Positions 42,672 through 54,763 of a stretch of DNA of 64,000 nt are shown here, one piece after another (positions within the stretch are counted from its first letter, which is position 1; the number at the start of each line of letters is the position of its first letter). A program made the translations under genes and the position numbers. Below the pieces are notes generated by a model that searched no databases, was not told the origin of the DNA, and saw only the letters and a program-made list of their open reading frames with translations. Origin of the DNA: Daucus carota subsp. sativus (lineage: Eukaryota; Streptophyta; Magnoliopsida; Apiales; Apiaceae); the NCBI RefSeq assembly GCF_001625215.2, contig NC_030386.2:36769296-36833295 (forward strand). Reading direction: 5' to 3'.

Positions 42672-44474
42672 ATGGACCCTACCTTTGAATACCCTGCCCC
42701 AAATGTTTCTGAATATTTAAGCCAAGTGGTTGATGATGAGCATCATAATCCGTCAGTTGCTCTTTGTAAATCGGATGCCAGACCCAGAGGCAAAAGAAAT
42801 TTGAAGGTCAATGATGTGTCATCTGACCATCCGAGTGCTTCATTGTTTCTGGGTGGACACTCCACAAATGAAATTGAGGAAGGCTCAGTTGATACTGGTC
42901 TGAGTATTAACCTCTTTTGTAGCAGAGAGAGGAGATACGAGAAAAGGAATAAGTATTGTGCCAGTCCTAAGGCACTTGTACTAGAAAGGTCGGAGCCATG
43001 CCTAGAATTAAGTTTGTCAACTTGTCTCTCTGAATCGGCCATCACCACTGTCAATCAAGGATCTATTCAGTTCCAGGATAGTGCAAATCAACTGGTGGAT
43101 GAAGGGACCACATCATCTAGATTGAAACTAGGGCATCGTCTTCCTCCACTGCAAAGTACAGGGACAGCCACAATTCTCAGGCCTGTTCCTGGCAGTGGTA
43201 TAACAGGTCTTGTTATCCCACACCCCGCATCAAATGTAACAGACTCTTTTAGGAACTCTGTTGCCTTTGAATCTGGTGTAGCTTCCCAGAAACAGAGCCG
43301 GAAATCCAGAGTGAAGTCATGTCGGTTCACTGGATGCACAACGGGATCGAGAGGAGGTTCTGGATTATGTATAAGGCATGGAGGTGGCAGAAGGTGTCAG
43401 AAACCTGGATGTGGTAAGGGAGCTGAAGGCAAAACGATGTTCTGCAAAGGACATGGTGGTGGACGGCGATGCCAGTATCCTGAATGCGGGAAGAGCGCTG
43501 AAGGACGTACAGATTACTGCATTGGTCATGGGGGTGGTCGAAGGTGTAGTCATGATGGTTGCCCTCATGCTGCTAGGGACAAATCTGGATTTTGCATCAA
43601 GCATGGAGGTGGAAAGAGATGCATGATGGAAAATTGTAAAAAGAGTGCAGAGGGTATTGCGGGTCTTTGTATCTCTCATGGTGGCGGCCATCGTTGCCAG
43701 TATACTAATTGTACTAAAGGGGCTCAAGGGAGCACAAAGTTGTGCAAGGCACACGGTGGAGGGAAAAGGTGTACTTTTTCAGGGTGTGCGAAAGGGGCAG
43801 AAGGGAGTACAGCACTCTGTAAAGCTCACGGTGGTGGTAAGAGATGTACTTTTGAAGGCGGATGCCCTAAAAGTGTGCACGGTGGTAGTCTATTTTGCGT
43901 TAATCATGGCGGGGGGAAGAGATGCGCAAAGGCTGGTTGCACTAAAAGTGCGAGAGGGACGACTAACTTCTGTGTTGGCCATGGTGGGGGGAAAAGGTGC
44001 AAGCATGAAGGAGGATGCGGTAAAAGTGCACAAGGCAGCACCAATTTTTGCACGAAACATGGAGGAGGAAAGCGGTGTTCCTGGGGCCAGTCAGGTTCTG
44101 GCAGTAAGGCTGTTTCTCCTTGCGACAAGTTAGCCAAGGGGAAGCTAGGCCTCTGCACTTCACACACTTCTCAGTTGGATAATTTGCAACTACATGGTGG
44201 TAGCTCTTTTAAGAAGACTGCAGGAATGTATGCATTTGAGAACACGCGTGGGAAGGAGCACATCCATCTGCAGACACCACCGCCGGATAGCTGTTTGATT
44301 GAAAATCATCATCCATCGCAGTTTTCACTTCCAGAAGGCAGGGTGCATGGAGGAAGCCTGATGGCAATGATGCGCAGAGATGGTGCCAATGTTGGACCAA
44401 GCAGATATGACAACGAAGCTGGGTGCTCTTTGGATCCTGGATCGTCTCATTCATTGCCTCATGAATGGGTTTGA
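42672..44474 (+). CDS. WRKY19-like zinc-finger repeat protein
   Basis: Single coding exon of 600 residues. The N-terminal 215 residues are low-similarity and Ser-rich. Residues about 218-500 hold eleven tandem units of about 25 residues with the pattern C-x4-C-x(10)-C-x2-H, ten of them closed by HGGG(R/K/H)(R)C, for example RRCQKPGCGKGAEGKTMFC. This is the putative zinc-binding repeat known from the N-terminal part of Arabidopsis WRKY19 and from loricrin-like proteins such as At5g64550 and At5g09670. There is no WRKY DNA-binding domain, kinase or NB-LRR here. Probably nuclear; molecular role not established. Units 8 and 10 have an extra residue (EGGC), and unit 11 is diverged (CSWGQSGSGS). 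The ATG at 42672 follows a long leader with a probable intron and is the first Met of the open frame. Confidence 0.9.
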   Translation: MDPTFEYPAPNVSEYLSQVVDDEHHNPSVALCKSDARPRGKRNLKVNDVSSDHPSASLFLGGHSTNEIEEGSVDTGLSINLFCSRERRYEKRNKYCASPKALVLERSEPCLELSLSTCLSESAITTVNQGSIQFQDSANQLVDEGTTSSRLKLGHRLPPLQSTGTATILRPVPGSGITGLVIPHPASNVTDSFRNSVAFESGVASQKQSRKSRVKSCRFTGCTTGSRGGSGLCIRHGGGRRCQKPGCGKGAEGKTMFCKGHGGGRRCQYPECGKSAEGRTDYCIGHGGGRRCSHDGCPHAARDKSGFCIKHGGGKRCMMENCKKSAEGIAGLCISHGGGHRCQYTNCTKGAQGSTKLCKAHGGGKRCTFSGCAKGAEGSTALCKAHGGGKRCTFEGGCPKSVHGGSLFCVNHGGGKRCAKAGCTKSARGTTNFCVGHGGGKRCKHEGGCGKSAQGSTNFCTKHGGGKRCSWGQSGSGSKAVSPCDKLAKGKLGLCTSHTSQLDNLQLHGGSSFKKTAGMYAFENTRGKEHIHLQTPPPDSCLIENHHPSQFSLPEGRVHGGSLMAMMRRDGANVGPSRYDNEAGCSLDPGSSHSLPHEWV

Positions 44475-45011
44475 GCGGACTTCTGTTTGCCATTTGTCTT
44501 GCTCCAACTTTGTAGATACATTTAGCATTCGACCAGACTCTTGATCCGTTCACCTGGCTTAGGAGCTTGCTTTATTGAAGAACTTGGTTGAAAATGGGTC
44601 TGAAAAAACATTGTGACTTTTCTCCGTGCTATATTTTATAGGAGATAGTCACAATTTACATGATTTCATACCCTAGTGTGTAAAATAGGATAAACACGAG
44701 GTGCTTGTATTTTTATAAACAGTTCCAATGTAACTTGTTAACCATGTATAATTATGTAGAGAACTACGTCTCACATGGCAATTCACTTACCTAGTGTGAT
44801 ACAGTAAAATAAAATAAAATTATCTCTAGTTTCTCTTCATATCATCATGTCTTCTTTTGGAAATAATATATCTATTTTGAGGTTGGGTGCGAAAGTGGAA
44901 ATACATAAGATCTACCGTCTCCTTCCCTTGCATTCATTTTGTTTTTTCTACAAGACACAAAAGGCTTAAAATGGAGTATAAAAGGTTTGCAATATGAAAT
45001 ACTTAAGATAT
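44475..45011. other. 3' flank of the zinc-finger gene
   Basis: Probable 3' untranslated region followed by AT-rich sequence. Nothing else seen. Confidence 0.5.
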
Positions 45012-45261
45012 TACTCCCTCTGCCTCAATATATAAGTCCCTTTTGACTTTTGATTATATCTTGACTGAAATTTATAGGTATTATATAATTGAAAAAAAAA
45101 AATTAAAAAAAAATCATCAAAAGGTAAATCAAGTCTATTTTAATATGTAATTTTTTATCTTGTAAAATAACAAATAAATGTTTTTTAATAATTAGTCAAA
45201 AATTAGTCAATTTGACTTTTGTAAAAACAAAAGAGACTTATAAATTGAGACCGAAGGAGTA
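45012..45261. mobile_element. Stowaway-like MITE
   Basis: 250 bp from TACTCCCTCTGCCTCAATAT to TTGAGACCGAAGGAGTA. The ends and the inner AAGTCCCTTTTGACTTT / CAAAAGAGACTTATAA are inverted repeats. TA borders both sides. Confidence 0.8.
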
Positions 45262-45978
45262 TATAAGAATTTTTAGGGACACTACCAGTCGAGCAAGAAT
45301 GGATAAGAAGAGCGGCCCATATTATTCTAGGCAAGAATTCGAAGGAAGTTAGAGAGGTCGATACCACCCGCGTGAAATTACATTTAAACAAATAGTAAGA
45401 TATTCTGAGCCGTCAAATAATGTCTTTATCCTTCTCTGACTAAAATTATATGGACAACTTGATAATATCAAGTTTATGATAGCATGTCAATGTTATGAGT
45501 AGTTTGGTTGAAAGGTTGGTTTGTAAATGAAAAGTTCGGTTTAAAAAGTTCGACTAACAGAGCAAATGCCCACGCCCCATGGTGATCACTGTGTTATACA
45601 GCCTCAAAATACTATTTTGCCACGAAACCATCAAGGACACGTCACACGTCTGTAAACCATAAAGGACTGGACATTTGGCAACATAGCCTGGGTGCACCAA
45701 AGAAACAAAAAAAAACTAGCACCTTATTAAAACAACTGCAGCTCAAAAATCCTCTCTAATAGCCTTGTGCTTTTTGACTCTATATCTCTAATACTGCATT
45801 ATAGGCTGACCAGACAGAGAAGGATACAACAGAAAATGGACAACATCTGCCATGTATAGATGGTGCAAGAAAGTACACTACCAGTAAGATTTGCCTGCTA
45901 AAGGAAACGATGCGCAATTGATGGTTGTAAGATCCAACAACCACTACTCTGTTTATCCTAGCTTCAAATTTTCCGCAC

Positions 45979-48900
45979 TTAAACCTTCCTGACCTGGATA
46001 TTGTGAGTGGACTGGTAGCGCCATATAGGTTGCCTGCCACTCTGAACAAGAGCTATTTGTTCTCCCTTTTTCACCATCCCTTGCTCCTGTACATCAGTAA
46101 GAACTTTGATTAAGAAGTTGTGTTATGAGAACTAAATGCTACACAACAGAGGCTCGAAAAAGAGCAAGCACAACGAATTTATGCCAAGCTTGATAAAAAG
46201 CGTATTTCTAAGATATTCTCCAGTGGAACATAGGATCTTTGCTGTTAAAATCTATCATAGGGTCCACATCTTCCATGACGCATGCAATACTTAATTACAA
46301 CCCACCCCTTCCCCAAATCTCACTGGTTCTATTGGCAAATAGACAGGAAGAATTCTACAAGTTTTTAGATATATGAATTGGCAATAGACCAATAAGATAT
46401 CAGAAGGTCACCTGTAACAATGTCAGTGCATCTGCAAAGGTCGCTTCCGCATCATCTGAGAACTGCATGTATATGGGAGAAACTCCTTGATATAGAGCCA
46501 ACCTCTGCTGTACTGTTTTTCTGCAATCAGAAAAGCCAATAATATATAAGCAGTGAAGCAGAAACTTGTAAGTAATCCGAAACAAATTAATAATAGAGGA
46601 TTAGTTTCATAAACAGGTATTGTCCCCAAGTCTTAGATCACTCCAGATTAATGGCTAGGCACTTGAGTCAAGATATCTTGTTATAAACATGTTTTCATTC
46701 AGGAACACACCCTCTAGGAAATCTATGTTTTGGCATCCAACAAACAGTTCAGAATTTGTTAGATGAATGCGCACAAATAAACAAGCATTAAAAATTACTG
46801 TTTCATCATTGGGATTCCATATCTTCTGTAAAAATGGAATCAAAAAATCTTTAACAAAGTAATGAAAAGTTTCCGAAGTCCATCGAGCCCCCGGAACGGA
46901 TGTATATACCAAACTTGTATGCCCAGTGGTGAATATATCGTTAGAGACCAATTTTGAACTTACTCATTTGTGAAGGCAAATATAGTGCCAGAAGGCCGGT
47001 AGTGACTCAAGAGGATTGCCATGAAGCCTGTTCTGGTGAAGACAACAAGTGAGGTTCCGAGTGTGTTAGACATCATGGTGGCGTGAAAGGCGAACATTTC
47101 ACTCATATGATTCTGCACAAAACAAAGGATTCAGTAAGCAACATGGTAACTGCAAAAACTCAAACTATTTTTGTTCCTCAGATCAAGGAATTGAGGTTGA
47201 AAAGGAGAAAGAAGTTGTTTGCTGCATAGTTAAAGGTGAAACAAAAAGGAAGTAAACGTGGACAGGTGTTCTCTCCTTCCAGGCACCCAAAGTATTTACA
47301 AAATAAAATGGTTGAAGAAACAGCATTACATCCTGCTTCCTGTTTTTCTAGATGGAACATATATTGTGAGTATCAAAATCCTTTCTGTACAGCACATTCT
47401 CCTCGTAAGATCCCCCACCTCCCCCTTTACTTCTATTATAAAAGGCAACATGAACATAAATCTACCTTCAAAGCTTGGCCGAGACTTAGTGGCGTCTCCC
47501 CACCATTTATGGTTGCTTCAGTTCTTAAAGAAACTGTGTGCATGACTTTGACAGCTTTCAAAGGAAATCTGCGGAGGATAAAATCTGATTAATGCAATTC
47601 ATATTAAACCCTACCTTTTATAGCTTTCAAGTAAGCAAACTTGCAAAAAATCTCAAATTGACACTTTAATAGTAACGGATTTACTGCCAAAGTAAAAAAA
47701 CAGTGGTGATGTGGGACTTGGCAAGATTTAACCAAAAATTATTTTACACCAACAATTAGTTTGAAGAGATAGAAAATCCAGTATGCATACAAAAGCAAAT
47801 CCTAATTCACGAAGAACTAAAAAGTAATACTAAATTCTGAGGCATACTAGTACTCTAGTAGTCTACTCCCTACTGCAGACTAGTATCAATAGGCACAAAG
47901 TATAACGGATTTAAAAATTACTATAACACAGTAACTTACTTTCCATGAGCAGTTTCTCCGGAAAGCATAACTGCATCAGCGCCCTCTCTAACAGCAATTG
48001 CAATGTCTGATACCTCTGCCCGAGTTGGAGTCGGATGAACAATCATGCTCTCCAACATATTTGTGGCCACTATAACAGCTTTCCCCATGCTACGACAGAG
48101 TCTGATAATCTCTTCCTGTGTATATAAATAATATTGTTGTCAGAATACTGGTCAACAAAAAGCAATTTGTCCTGCCTCTGACTCTAATCAGAATGTTAAC
48201 TATTCCTTGATGGACCCATCTTGCTAGGGTACAAAATGCATACGTTAGCTATAAGTAAATAAAAGCACCTGTAATAAAGGAACCTCCTCGACTGGAAGCT
48301 CAGCACCAAGATCACCTCTTGCAACCATTGCCTGAGATAAGCAAGGGCAAAAAAGTTTTAGCATGAAATAGTAGGCTAAGGAAATAATATCATGATCAAA
48401 ACTCAGAAGAGATTTTGCAAGCTGCTGATAACAAAAAAGCATGGCAAATAATCTTTAGTTAATTTTGAGGGTAGTTTCCTGGTGTCAAGTTCTAACTAAA
48501 AGGAATGTTTTCAAATCTCTTTCCATAATCCTAGTTTCGCAATATCTTACTAAATAATACCGCAAAGCTATGAGTTAGGTCTCAACTTGAAAAAATATTT
48601 ACAACAAAACCATTACCCCATCAGATGCTGCAATAATTGAGTGCAAATTTGGAATAGAGTCGGCACTTTCAATTTTAGGGATGACATGTATATCCGCACC
48701 ACAGCCTGTCGAACAATAAGAGAGTGATAATGAAATTATTGTAACTACAAAAAAAATTGTTATAATTGGTTTATCTCCAATTGTATAGGATTACTTAAAT
48801 AAACTTACTTTTCAGATAGTTCTTTAGTTCATGCACCACTGCGGCGTCTTTGACAAAAGAAACAGCATAGAAATCTACTTTGTTATCTACTCCAAACTTG

Positions 48901-51637
48901 ATATCATCCCAATCCTTCTCTGTTGCACAGTAATTGACAAAGTTATAGCAAATGCTAAATCATAAAGTTAGCACTCTGTCGTGGGAAGAGAACAAATAAA
49001 TGTAAAACGTTGGATATTTAGTAGTCAGGGCTTGGGCCTAACCAGTGATGGATGGAAGTGTAGCACTTTTCCCTCGGACATTAAGATGGCGTCTTGATTT
49101 GAGCTCCCCCCCATCAACAACCTCGCAATTGACGGAGTCTTCTGTTTTAGACTTTACCACTAAAGACATCATACCACCTGTAATATAAAGCAGGAACGGT
49201 TAGCACAACAACGACGTCAAGTCATCAACAAACACTCTTTGATATATGAAACGAATTTTCTATGGTATGCCCAAGGGCACACAATAGTCACTAACATCCA
49301 TGAGAATACTAGCTTTTGATTGGTGGATGGATAATAAATGTAAATGGCCCCCCTGCATTCACATCAATTCCACCAATCAAAACAAGCCATTTTCATGAAA
49401 GTTGGTGCTTATTGTGTGCCCTTGGGCACACATTAGAAAGACCGTATATGAAATATACCACTAGCAGCAAAGTTTTTTTAATTTTTAAATATAGTTAATA
49501 ATGTCATAATTCCATTCCCTAGTTGTCAAAACCTCCATTCAGAATATACTAACCATCAAAATAAGGGATAGTTATTTTGGAGTACTTCGTCATAGATGCT
49601 ATATCATCTTTTACAGGGAAACTCAAATGTACAGTACTCCTGACAGGAGAACCAAGAACAAAGGCCAATAGTTCAGAATGCAATTACTAGAGGTTTTAAA
49701 TCCTTCCAAAAATTCAATATATTACTAGCATATGGAAGAGATAAAACAAAAAATAATTATGGAGTACGGAGCATCAGGTGCTTCCCGGTTAAATTGGCAA
49801 TTGCACATAATACTAGGTACAGTTTTAGGAAAGGAGAGACTACGAAAGACACACACAAGCATCTAACTTACCATCAACAAGAAGCATGTCACCGACATCT
49901 ACATCATTCACAAAATCATCGTAGTTAACACTGACACAATCGGCAGTGCCAACTCCTCTTTTGATTGTGAAAGTAAATTGTTGGCCAGGAGATAACATGA
50001 CAGGTTGAGGCAAGTCACCACTTCTGACCTCGGGTCCCTGCCGCCAGTCAAAATTGCATGAAAATCATAACTTAACATGTGGAAACTATATACAATTTGA
50101 AAGGGAAGCATGCTCTAATGCTTTAGTCTGTAGTCTATACCCTGAACTTAAGTTTGTTTAATGAACAGAAGACTATGATCTTGCTTGGATTAACAATATC
50201 AGTACACAGCTACATGCAAACCCATATATTAAATCTGCATGATGGTATCTACCTTAGAAGTCAAAGGCCAATCCAAAAACAATTTAAAGTCTGTGAAAAT
50301 TAGGAATTGCTAATTAGACCCCTCAAGTTTTTTGCTTGATACATAATTTTTTATCACACAGTAAAAAACACTATTAGCACCTGCAGCTTTCTCGGCTAAA
50401 CTTGTAAAGAAGACATACAGGGAAGTTCTAATGATAGAACCTACCTTGGTGTCAAGCATGATTGCAATGACATTGTCCTTTGATTGAGCATTGTATTCTT
50501 TAACCAAATCAATTACTTTTTGGTGAGATGCATGGTCCCCGTGGGACATGTTCATTCTAGCTACATTCATCCCAGCCTCGGCCAACTTCCAAATCATTTC
50601 TCGAGTGTTGGTCGAGGGACCAATTGTGCACACAATCTTTGTCTTCCGCTTAACCGCAGGCTTGGACCAGATACTCACTGATGTGTCAGCACGCTCCTGT
50701 AAGTTAAGAAGTTCATCGTCTGCCTGTTCCAATGAAGAAATGACTAAACAAAAATAATAATAATGTACATTTGCATCTAAAATGGTGTTCCCAATAAAAT
50801 ATGGTTACAAAACTATACAACAAGGAAGCAGGGTAACAGAAGAGTAACTCCTAAAACCCTGACAGTAGGGACTATAGGTGATTTCAGTCGCCTCATCCCA
50901 AATGGCTATTCAGGAGGACCATCCGTCTATTGTACGAGGCATGGGGAAGTTATCCACTGTCCAAAATGCGATTAACAGACTTCACAGCAGTAGAATTTGT
51001 GATACACATAAACAACTATACTCCTGTGTACTTTACTAAAAAATATAACCGACACCAAATTCCCCGCCCTTCTTACAATGCCAGGTAAATATAATACAAA
51101 TCCACAAAACAAACTTCAGTTAAAATGTGCATAGCAGAGACAACACAACAGTAAACATCACCCGAATATCTTACAAGTTACAATTGTCACCTAGTTAAGA
51201 CTATCACAAAATCTCCTTTTCTTCTGCAATCACACAAATCTATAATTACACTTCAAAACACAGATTATCACCACATAACGATCATATCAAGAAATATAAA
51301 CAATCATATATGTACACAAAAATACGAAAACATAATATCGAAACGAAGCAAGGCCTATTCTGGTATCGTGAAGAACGTGAAGCGAAATGTGTAACGCAGG
51401 TACCTTGGGAACATCGGCGGGAGTGACGGGAACAACCTCAGGCTCCGCGCGAGCAGATCGTCTTGCACTAACTGAAAAGCTGGCACGAACAGCAGAGTTT
51501 CCATTTCTTCGAGGAATGAGAAGCTTAAAAGCGAAACTTGAGGGTCTGAGGCTGTGGAATTGGGAGTGAAGAGCAGTGGAGCTAGGGTTTGCGAGTGGGG
51601 AGGATTGGATTGATCTGGTTGCTACTACTTGAGCCAT
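45979..51637 (-). CDS. PKP2: Plastid pyruvate kinase, beta-type subunit (PKP2-like)
   Basis: Twelve exons: 51637-51404, 50723-50445, 50037-49872, 49177-49043, 48919-48809, 48705-48617, 48331-48269, 48115-47940, 47568-47466, 47112-46964, 46520-46412, 46086-45979; 1722 bp, 573 residues (about 579 remembered for Arabidopsis PKP2/At5g52920). Converts phosphoenolpyruvate and ADP to pyruvate and ATP in plastids, feeding fatty-acid synthesis. Residues 1 to about 62 are a Ser/Arg-rich transit peptide ([11 protein letters not shown]). The conserved core includes [28 protein letters not shown], the B domain ([11 protein letters not shown]), the active-site segment [11 protein letters not shown] with the catalytic Lys and metal-binding Glu, [33 protein letters not shown], read as ATNMLESM and PTRAEVSD, and [14 protein letters not shown]. 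The C-terminal domain ends NIQVRKV. A MULE-MITE sits in intron 3. In Arabidopsis the neighbour is TIMELESS, as here. Confidence 0.95.
49252..49444. mobile_element. 193-bp Mutator-like MITE, copy 2, in PKP2 intron 3
   Basis: Same length and ends as copy 1 at 39420: CGAATTTTCTATGG on the left, TTAGAAAGACCG on the right, with TGTGCCCTTGGGCACACA near the right end. It is flanked by a perfect 9-bp target duplication TATATGAAA (49243-49251 and 49445-49453). It lies between exons 4 and 3 of the pyruvate kinase gene and does not disturb splice sites. Confidence 0.95.
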
Positions 51638-51921
51638 TTTTTAGGAGCGGAGAGAGGCTAGGGTTTGTGAAGGAAGAATTGGAGTTGAAATGTGAGAGTT
51701 GAGATTGAGTTGAGTTAAGTTGGGGAGAATTGGGGTGGAGAAATCGATGATTTGAGTTGGCGGAAGCAGAGAAGCTGGGCACTGGGAGGCTTTGGTTGTA
51801 TCGAACCTGCTTCTCGCTGCGCAGCTTTCTTTTTCCCTTCTTAACTATCCTTTTCGCATTTCGATAAGTTCAAAACTTACTTCATAAAACAGGCTTGTTT
51901 TTAGAAATAAAACTAATTTAT
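51638..51921 (-). promoter_or_regulatory. PKP2 leader and promoter-proximal region
   Basis: Upstream of the pyruvate kinase ATG the minus strand is rich in AATTCC/TCTTCC and low-complexity CT/AAC sequence, typical of a plant 5' untranslated region. No clear TATA box was identified. Confidence 0.35.
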
Positions 51922-52229
51922 TACTCCCTCCGTCCCCCTCAATTGTTTACATTGGAGGGGGACACGGAGACCAAGACAATGCATGAAAAATGAGTAAAGT
52001 TAGATGAAAAGTGGGTAAAGTGGTGGGACCCATCAATATTTAATAATAGATTTGAGATAGTGGAGGAAAGTAGTGGGTGTAATAGTAGTTTTTATTGTTA
52101 AATATGAGATAGTGGGGGAAAATAGTGGGTGTAATGATGGAAAAAACTTACTATTTATGGTAATGTAAAGAAATGAGAGGGACATCCCAAAATAGTAACT
52201 GTAAAGAAATGAGAGGGACAGAGGGAGTA
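51922..52229. mobile_element. Stowaway-like MITE
   Basis: TACTCCCTCCGTCCCCCTCA on the left and GAGAGGGACAGAGGGAGTA on the right. The interior shares AGTAAAGTTAGATGAAAAGTG and TAATAGATTTGAGATAGTGG (20 bases each at most) with the MITEs at 38883-39360, so it belongs to the same family. Confidence 0.75.
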
Positions 52230-52469
52230 CTTCCTCAGTTCGCCTTAGTTATATAGACCGAGACACGGGCATGCGGCAGGACTTTAATGCTCCATGCTTC
52301 AGTAAAGTACGTTTTATAAGATTTTTTTTTTACAAAAGTTTGAATGTTGTATTTTTATTCCAAAAAAAAAATTAAAATTAAGTTACAGAACTATATTTTA
52401 TAAGAGCATTGAAGTGCGTGTCGGATAATGAAAAAGAAACATATAGAATTAAATGAGACAGAGAGAGTA
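52228..52469. mobile_element. Stowaway-like MITE (second family), abutting copy
   Basis: From TACTTCCTCAGTTCGCCTTA to GAGACAGAGAGAGTA, directly abutting the preceding MITE and sharing its TA. Internal CAGGACTTTAATGCTCC, AAGTTTGAATGTTGTATTTT and GAAGTGCGTGTCG match the copy at 55467-55719. Confidence 0.75.
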
Positions 52470-53270
52470 ATTATTTTAATAATAATTTAGTTAAAACGAG
52501 TATATTATTTATATTTAGATTTAGATTTATAACATATACAGCAAAATGATTAATAATATACGTAAAATTAATATTACATAATAACATAATTTTTTATATA
52601 TTAAATTGAGCTGATGACATGAAAATATAATATTAAGATTAACATTGTAGAAGATAAATAAATTTAAAATATATATCTCAAATAAATTATAAATATTATA
52701 TTTTCACCTACGTTTCAGAATGTTAATATTTAATATCATATTCTAATATCATTAAGTTAATTAAGAGTATAATATATTATATTCATACATAATACTAACA
52801 TCACGTGTGATATTATTCTTTTATGTTATATATTGTTATATATAATTTTATTTAGATATTAAACTCATATTTGAATAATTTGCATGTTTTAACTAAAGTG
52901 AATCTATAAATATTTAATGTATATTTTTCAATATATGTATGTATGTGTGTGTGAACCGAGGAGTCGTAAAATAATTGTCTAAGAAATTCTAATATTGATG
53001 AAATTTATTTAACGACGAGGATTTAAATTAATTTGTTTCATCATGAAATTATAAAATTTGAAATCTCAAGTTCTTAATACAAAATCTTTTATTCTAAAAT
53101 AGCTCAAAAAATTATCAGTTATTTTTTCCACCTTGGTTTATTTGAACCCATATGTGCTAATTTTATTTCAACAAATCTAAAATACATTTAAGTGGTTATG
53201 TTGATGACATGTTTTAAGACTGTTCACATATTTATATATGTATGTTTATATTTATATAACCACGCTCGAT
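52470..53270. other. AT-rich intergenic spacer
   Basis: About 800 bp of strongly AT-rich sequence with no gene or complete element seen. It ends in the 8-bp target duplication (53263-53270) of the next hAT element. Confidence 0.5.
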
Positions 53271-53731
53271 CAGTGTTGGCCTGAGTCGCCGATAAATCGG
53301 TCGATATATTGGCAAAATAGCTGTCTCCGATCTTATTAAGCTGGATCCCTTCATTTCACGATTTGTCTAGTATCGGATCAAACACGGGTCAAAACTCGAG
53401 TCAAACTGGGTTACTTGGTCAACCACCCCAGAAATACATAGTGAAAAAACATCTATTCATTCTTCTTTCACTTCTAAGCGTCGTAGAGGAGAAACAAAGA
53501 AGAAAACACAACCATAAATCAATTCTATCTGAACGGATTTCATTGCTAGCTACAATCTAATTAAGGTTTTTAATCTTAATGATTTTGATTACAATTTCTC
53601 TCTTCATGGTCTTAGTTTTGATTTGGTGTTGTAAACTTGTGTGATGGTATCATTTTGATTTAATGGATACTTTGTGTTTAGGATTCTAAGTTAGTTAACA
53701 ATGATGCTTATAATTGAGTGTTAGAAACATA

Positions 53732-54014
53732 TACTCCCTCCGTCCCAACCATTTCTTTACACTTTCCTTTTTCGGGTGTTCAGTCCATTTCTTTATATTT
53801 CAAAATTTACCAAAAACAGTTAATGAGTCCCACCACTTCCCGACTTTTCTTTCCTTTTCACACTACTTCTACTCCACTGTCTCTTTTTTATACATTAAAA
53901 ATCAATGGGTCCCATCACTACACCCATTTTTCATTCTCTTTTCCATTACTTTACACATATTTCTTAATCTCCGTGCCCAACCCATTTGATAAGAAAGGAG
54001 GGACGGAGGGAGTA
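53732..54014. mobile_element. Stowaway-like MITE nested in a hAT-like element
   Basis: TACTCCCTCCGTCCCAACCA to GAGGGACGGAGGGAGTA, about 283 bp, TA-bordered. CTTTACACTTTCCTTTTTC and ATTACTTTACACATATTTC inner sequences resemble the 38883 family. Plus-strand frames through it are artefacts. Confidence 0.8.
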
Positions 54015-54101
54015 ACTTTTATTTTGAGTATGTTATGGAGGCTGACTAAGTGAATGGATTAAAATATCCTTGTTTCGATTTTCAAATTTATTAAATAATT
54101 A

Positions 54102-54340
54102 TACTCCCTCCATTCCAAAATAATGGTCGCTTTGACCTTGTGCACGTAGTTTGAGGTATAAAAAAAACATACTTCTATACATTATTTTTGAATTTTTCTT
54201 TTTCTGAATAAATATTTAACATCCCTATTTTTATTCAAAAAAAGAAAATTTGAAAAATAATATTTAGAAATATATTTTTTATGCACCTCAAAATACGTGC
54301 AAAAAGTCAAAGCGACTATTATTTTGGAATGGAGGGAGTA
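54102..54340. mobile_element. Stowaway-like MITE with long TIRs
   Basis: 239 bp. The left end TACTCCCTCCATTCCAAAAT continues AATGGTCGCTTTGAC; the right end GTCAAAGCGACTATTATTTT continues GGAATGGAGGGAGTA. The terminal inverted repeats are nearly perfect over at least 35 bp, so this copy is probably young. TA on both sides. Confidence 0.9.
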
Positions 54341-54518
54341 TATAATAAAATATAAATGTTAAATTGCTCCGATTTTCTTACCGATTAATCCTTCCGATAA
54401 ATCCCCGATTTAACGATTAATCCTTGCAGAGTCATGTAACCGATCTTGTCCGATTACCGATTTCTGGAACATAGCGCTCGATTAGTTTTGTGTTTATTTT
54501 AATACGACAAAATAATGT

Positions 54519-54763
54519 GGGTGTTTGGCACATGCTTATAAGCCCGACTTCTGAATTATAAGTTATAAGCACTTATTTGTACCGTTTGTGTAAGAAGTGA
54601 AGAAGTACTTAAAAAAAGCTACGATTACTAGCTTTTGTCTCACGGCTTCTACTTATTTCCCAAACAATTTTATCACTTATAAATCTTAACTTGCTTCTAA
54701 CTTCTACTTCATTTTTTTATTTTAAGCAATAAACACTTATTTTAAGCTCATCCAAACGACCCC
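54519..54763. mobile_element. Tourist-like MITE (GGGTGTTTGG ends)
   Basis: Left GGGTGTTTGG, right CCAAACGACCC, about 245 bp, with inverted AAGCACTTAT / ATAAGTG segments. Related to the element at 6152-6378. Confidence 0.65.

Larger units (their letters stand above)
53271..54474. mobile_element. hAT-like element split by two Stowaway MITEs
   Basis: Perfect 8-bp duplication CGCTCGAT at 53263-53270 and 54475-54482 flanks a 1204-bp insertion. Ends are CAGTGTTGG (left) and CCAGAAATCGG-type sequence, CTATGTTCC on the complement of the right end, followed by multiple CCGATAAATCGG / CGATTAATC motifs. Two MITEs inside (53732-54014 and 54102-54340) account for more than 500 bp. There is no transposase frame, so the element is non-autonomous. 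Confidence 0.75.

Noticed and set aside
43365-44167. Several 80-160 codon frames overlapping the zinc-finger gene
   Set aside because: Shadow frames created by the repeated HGGG-coding units; the 600-codon frame fully explains the region.
53714-54053. Two overlapping plus-strand frames of 91 and 111 codons
   Set aside because: They lie entirely within a Stowaway-like MITE and its edges.
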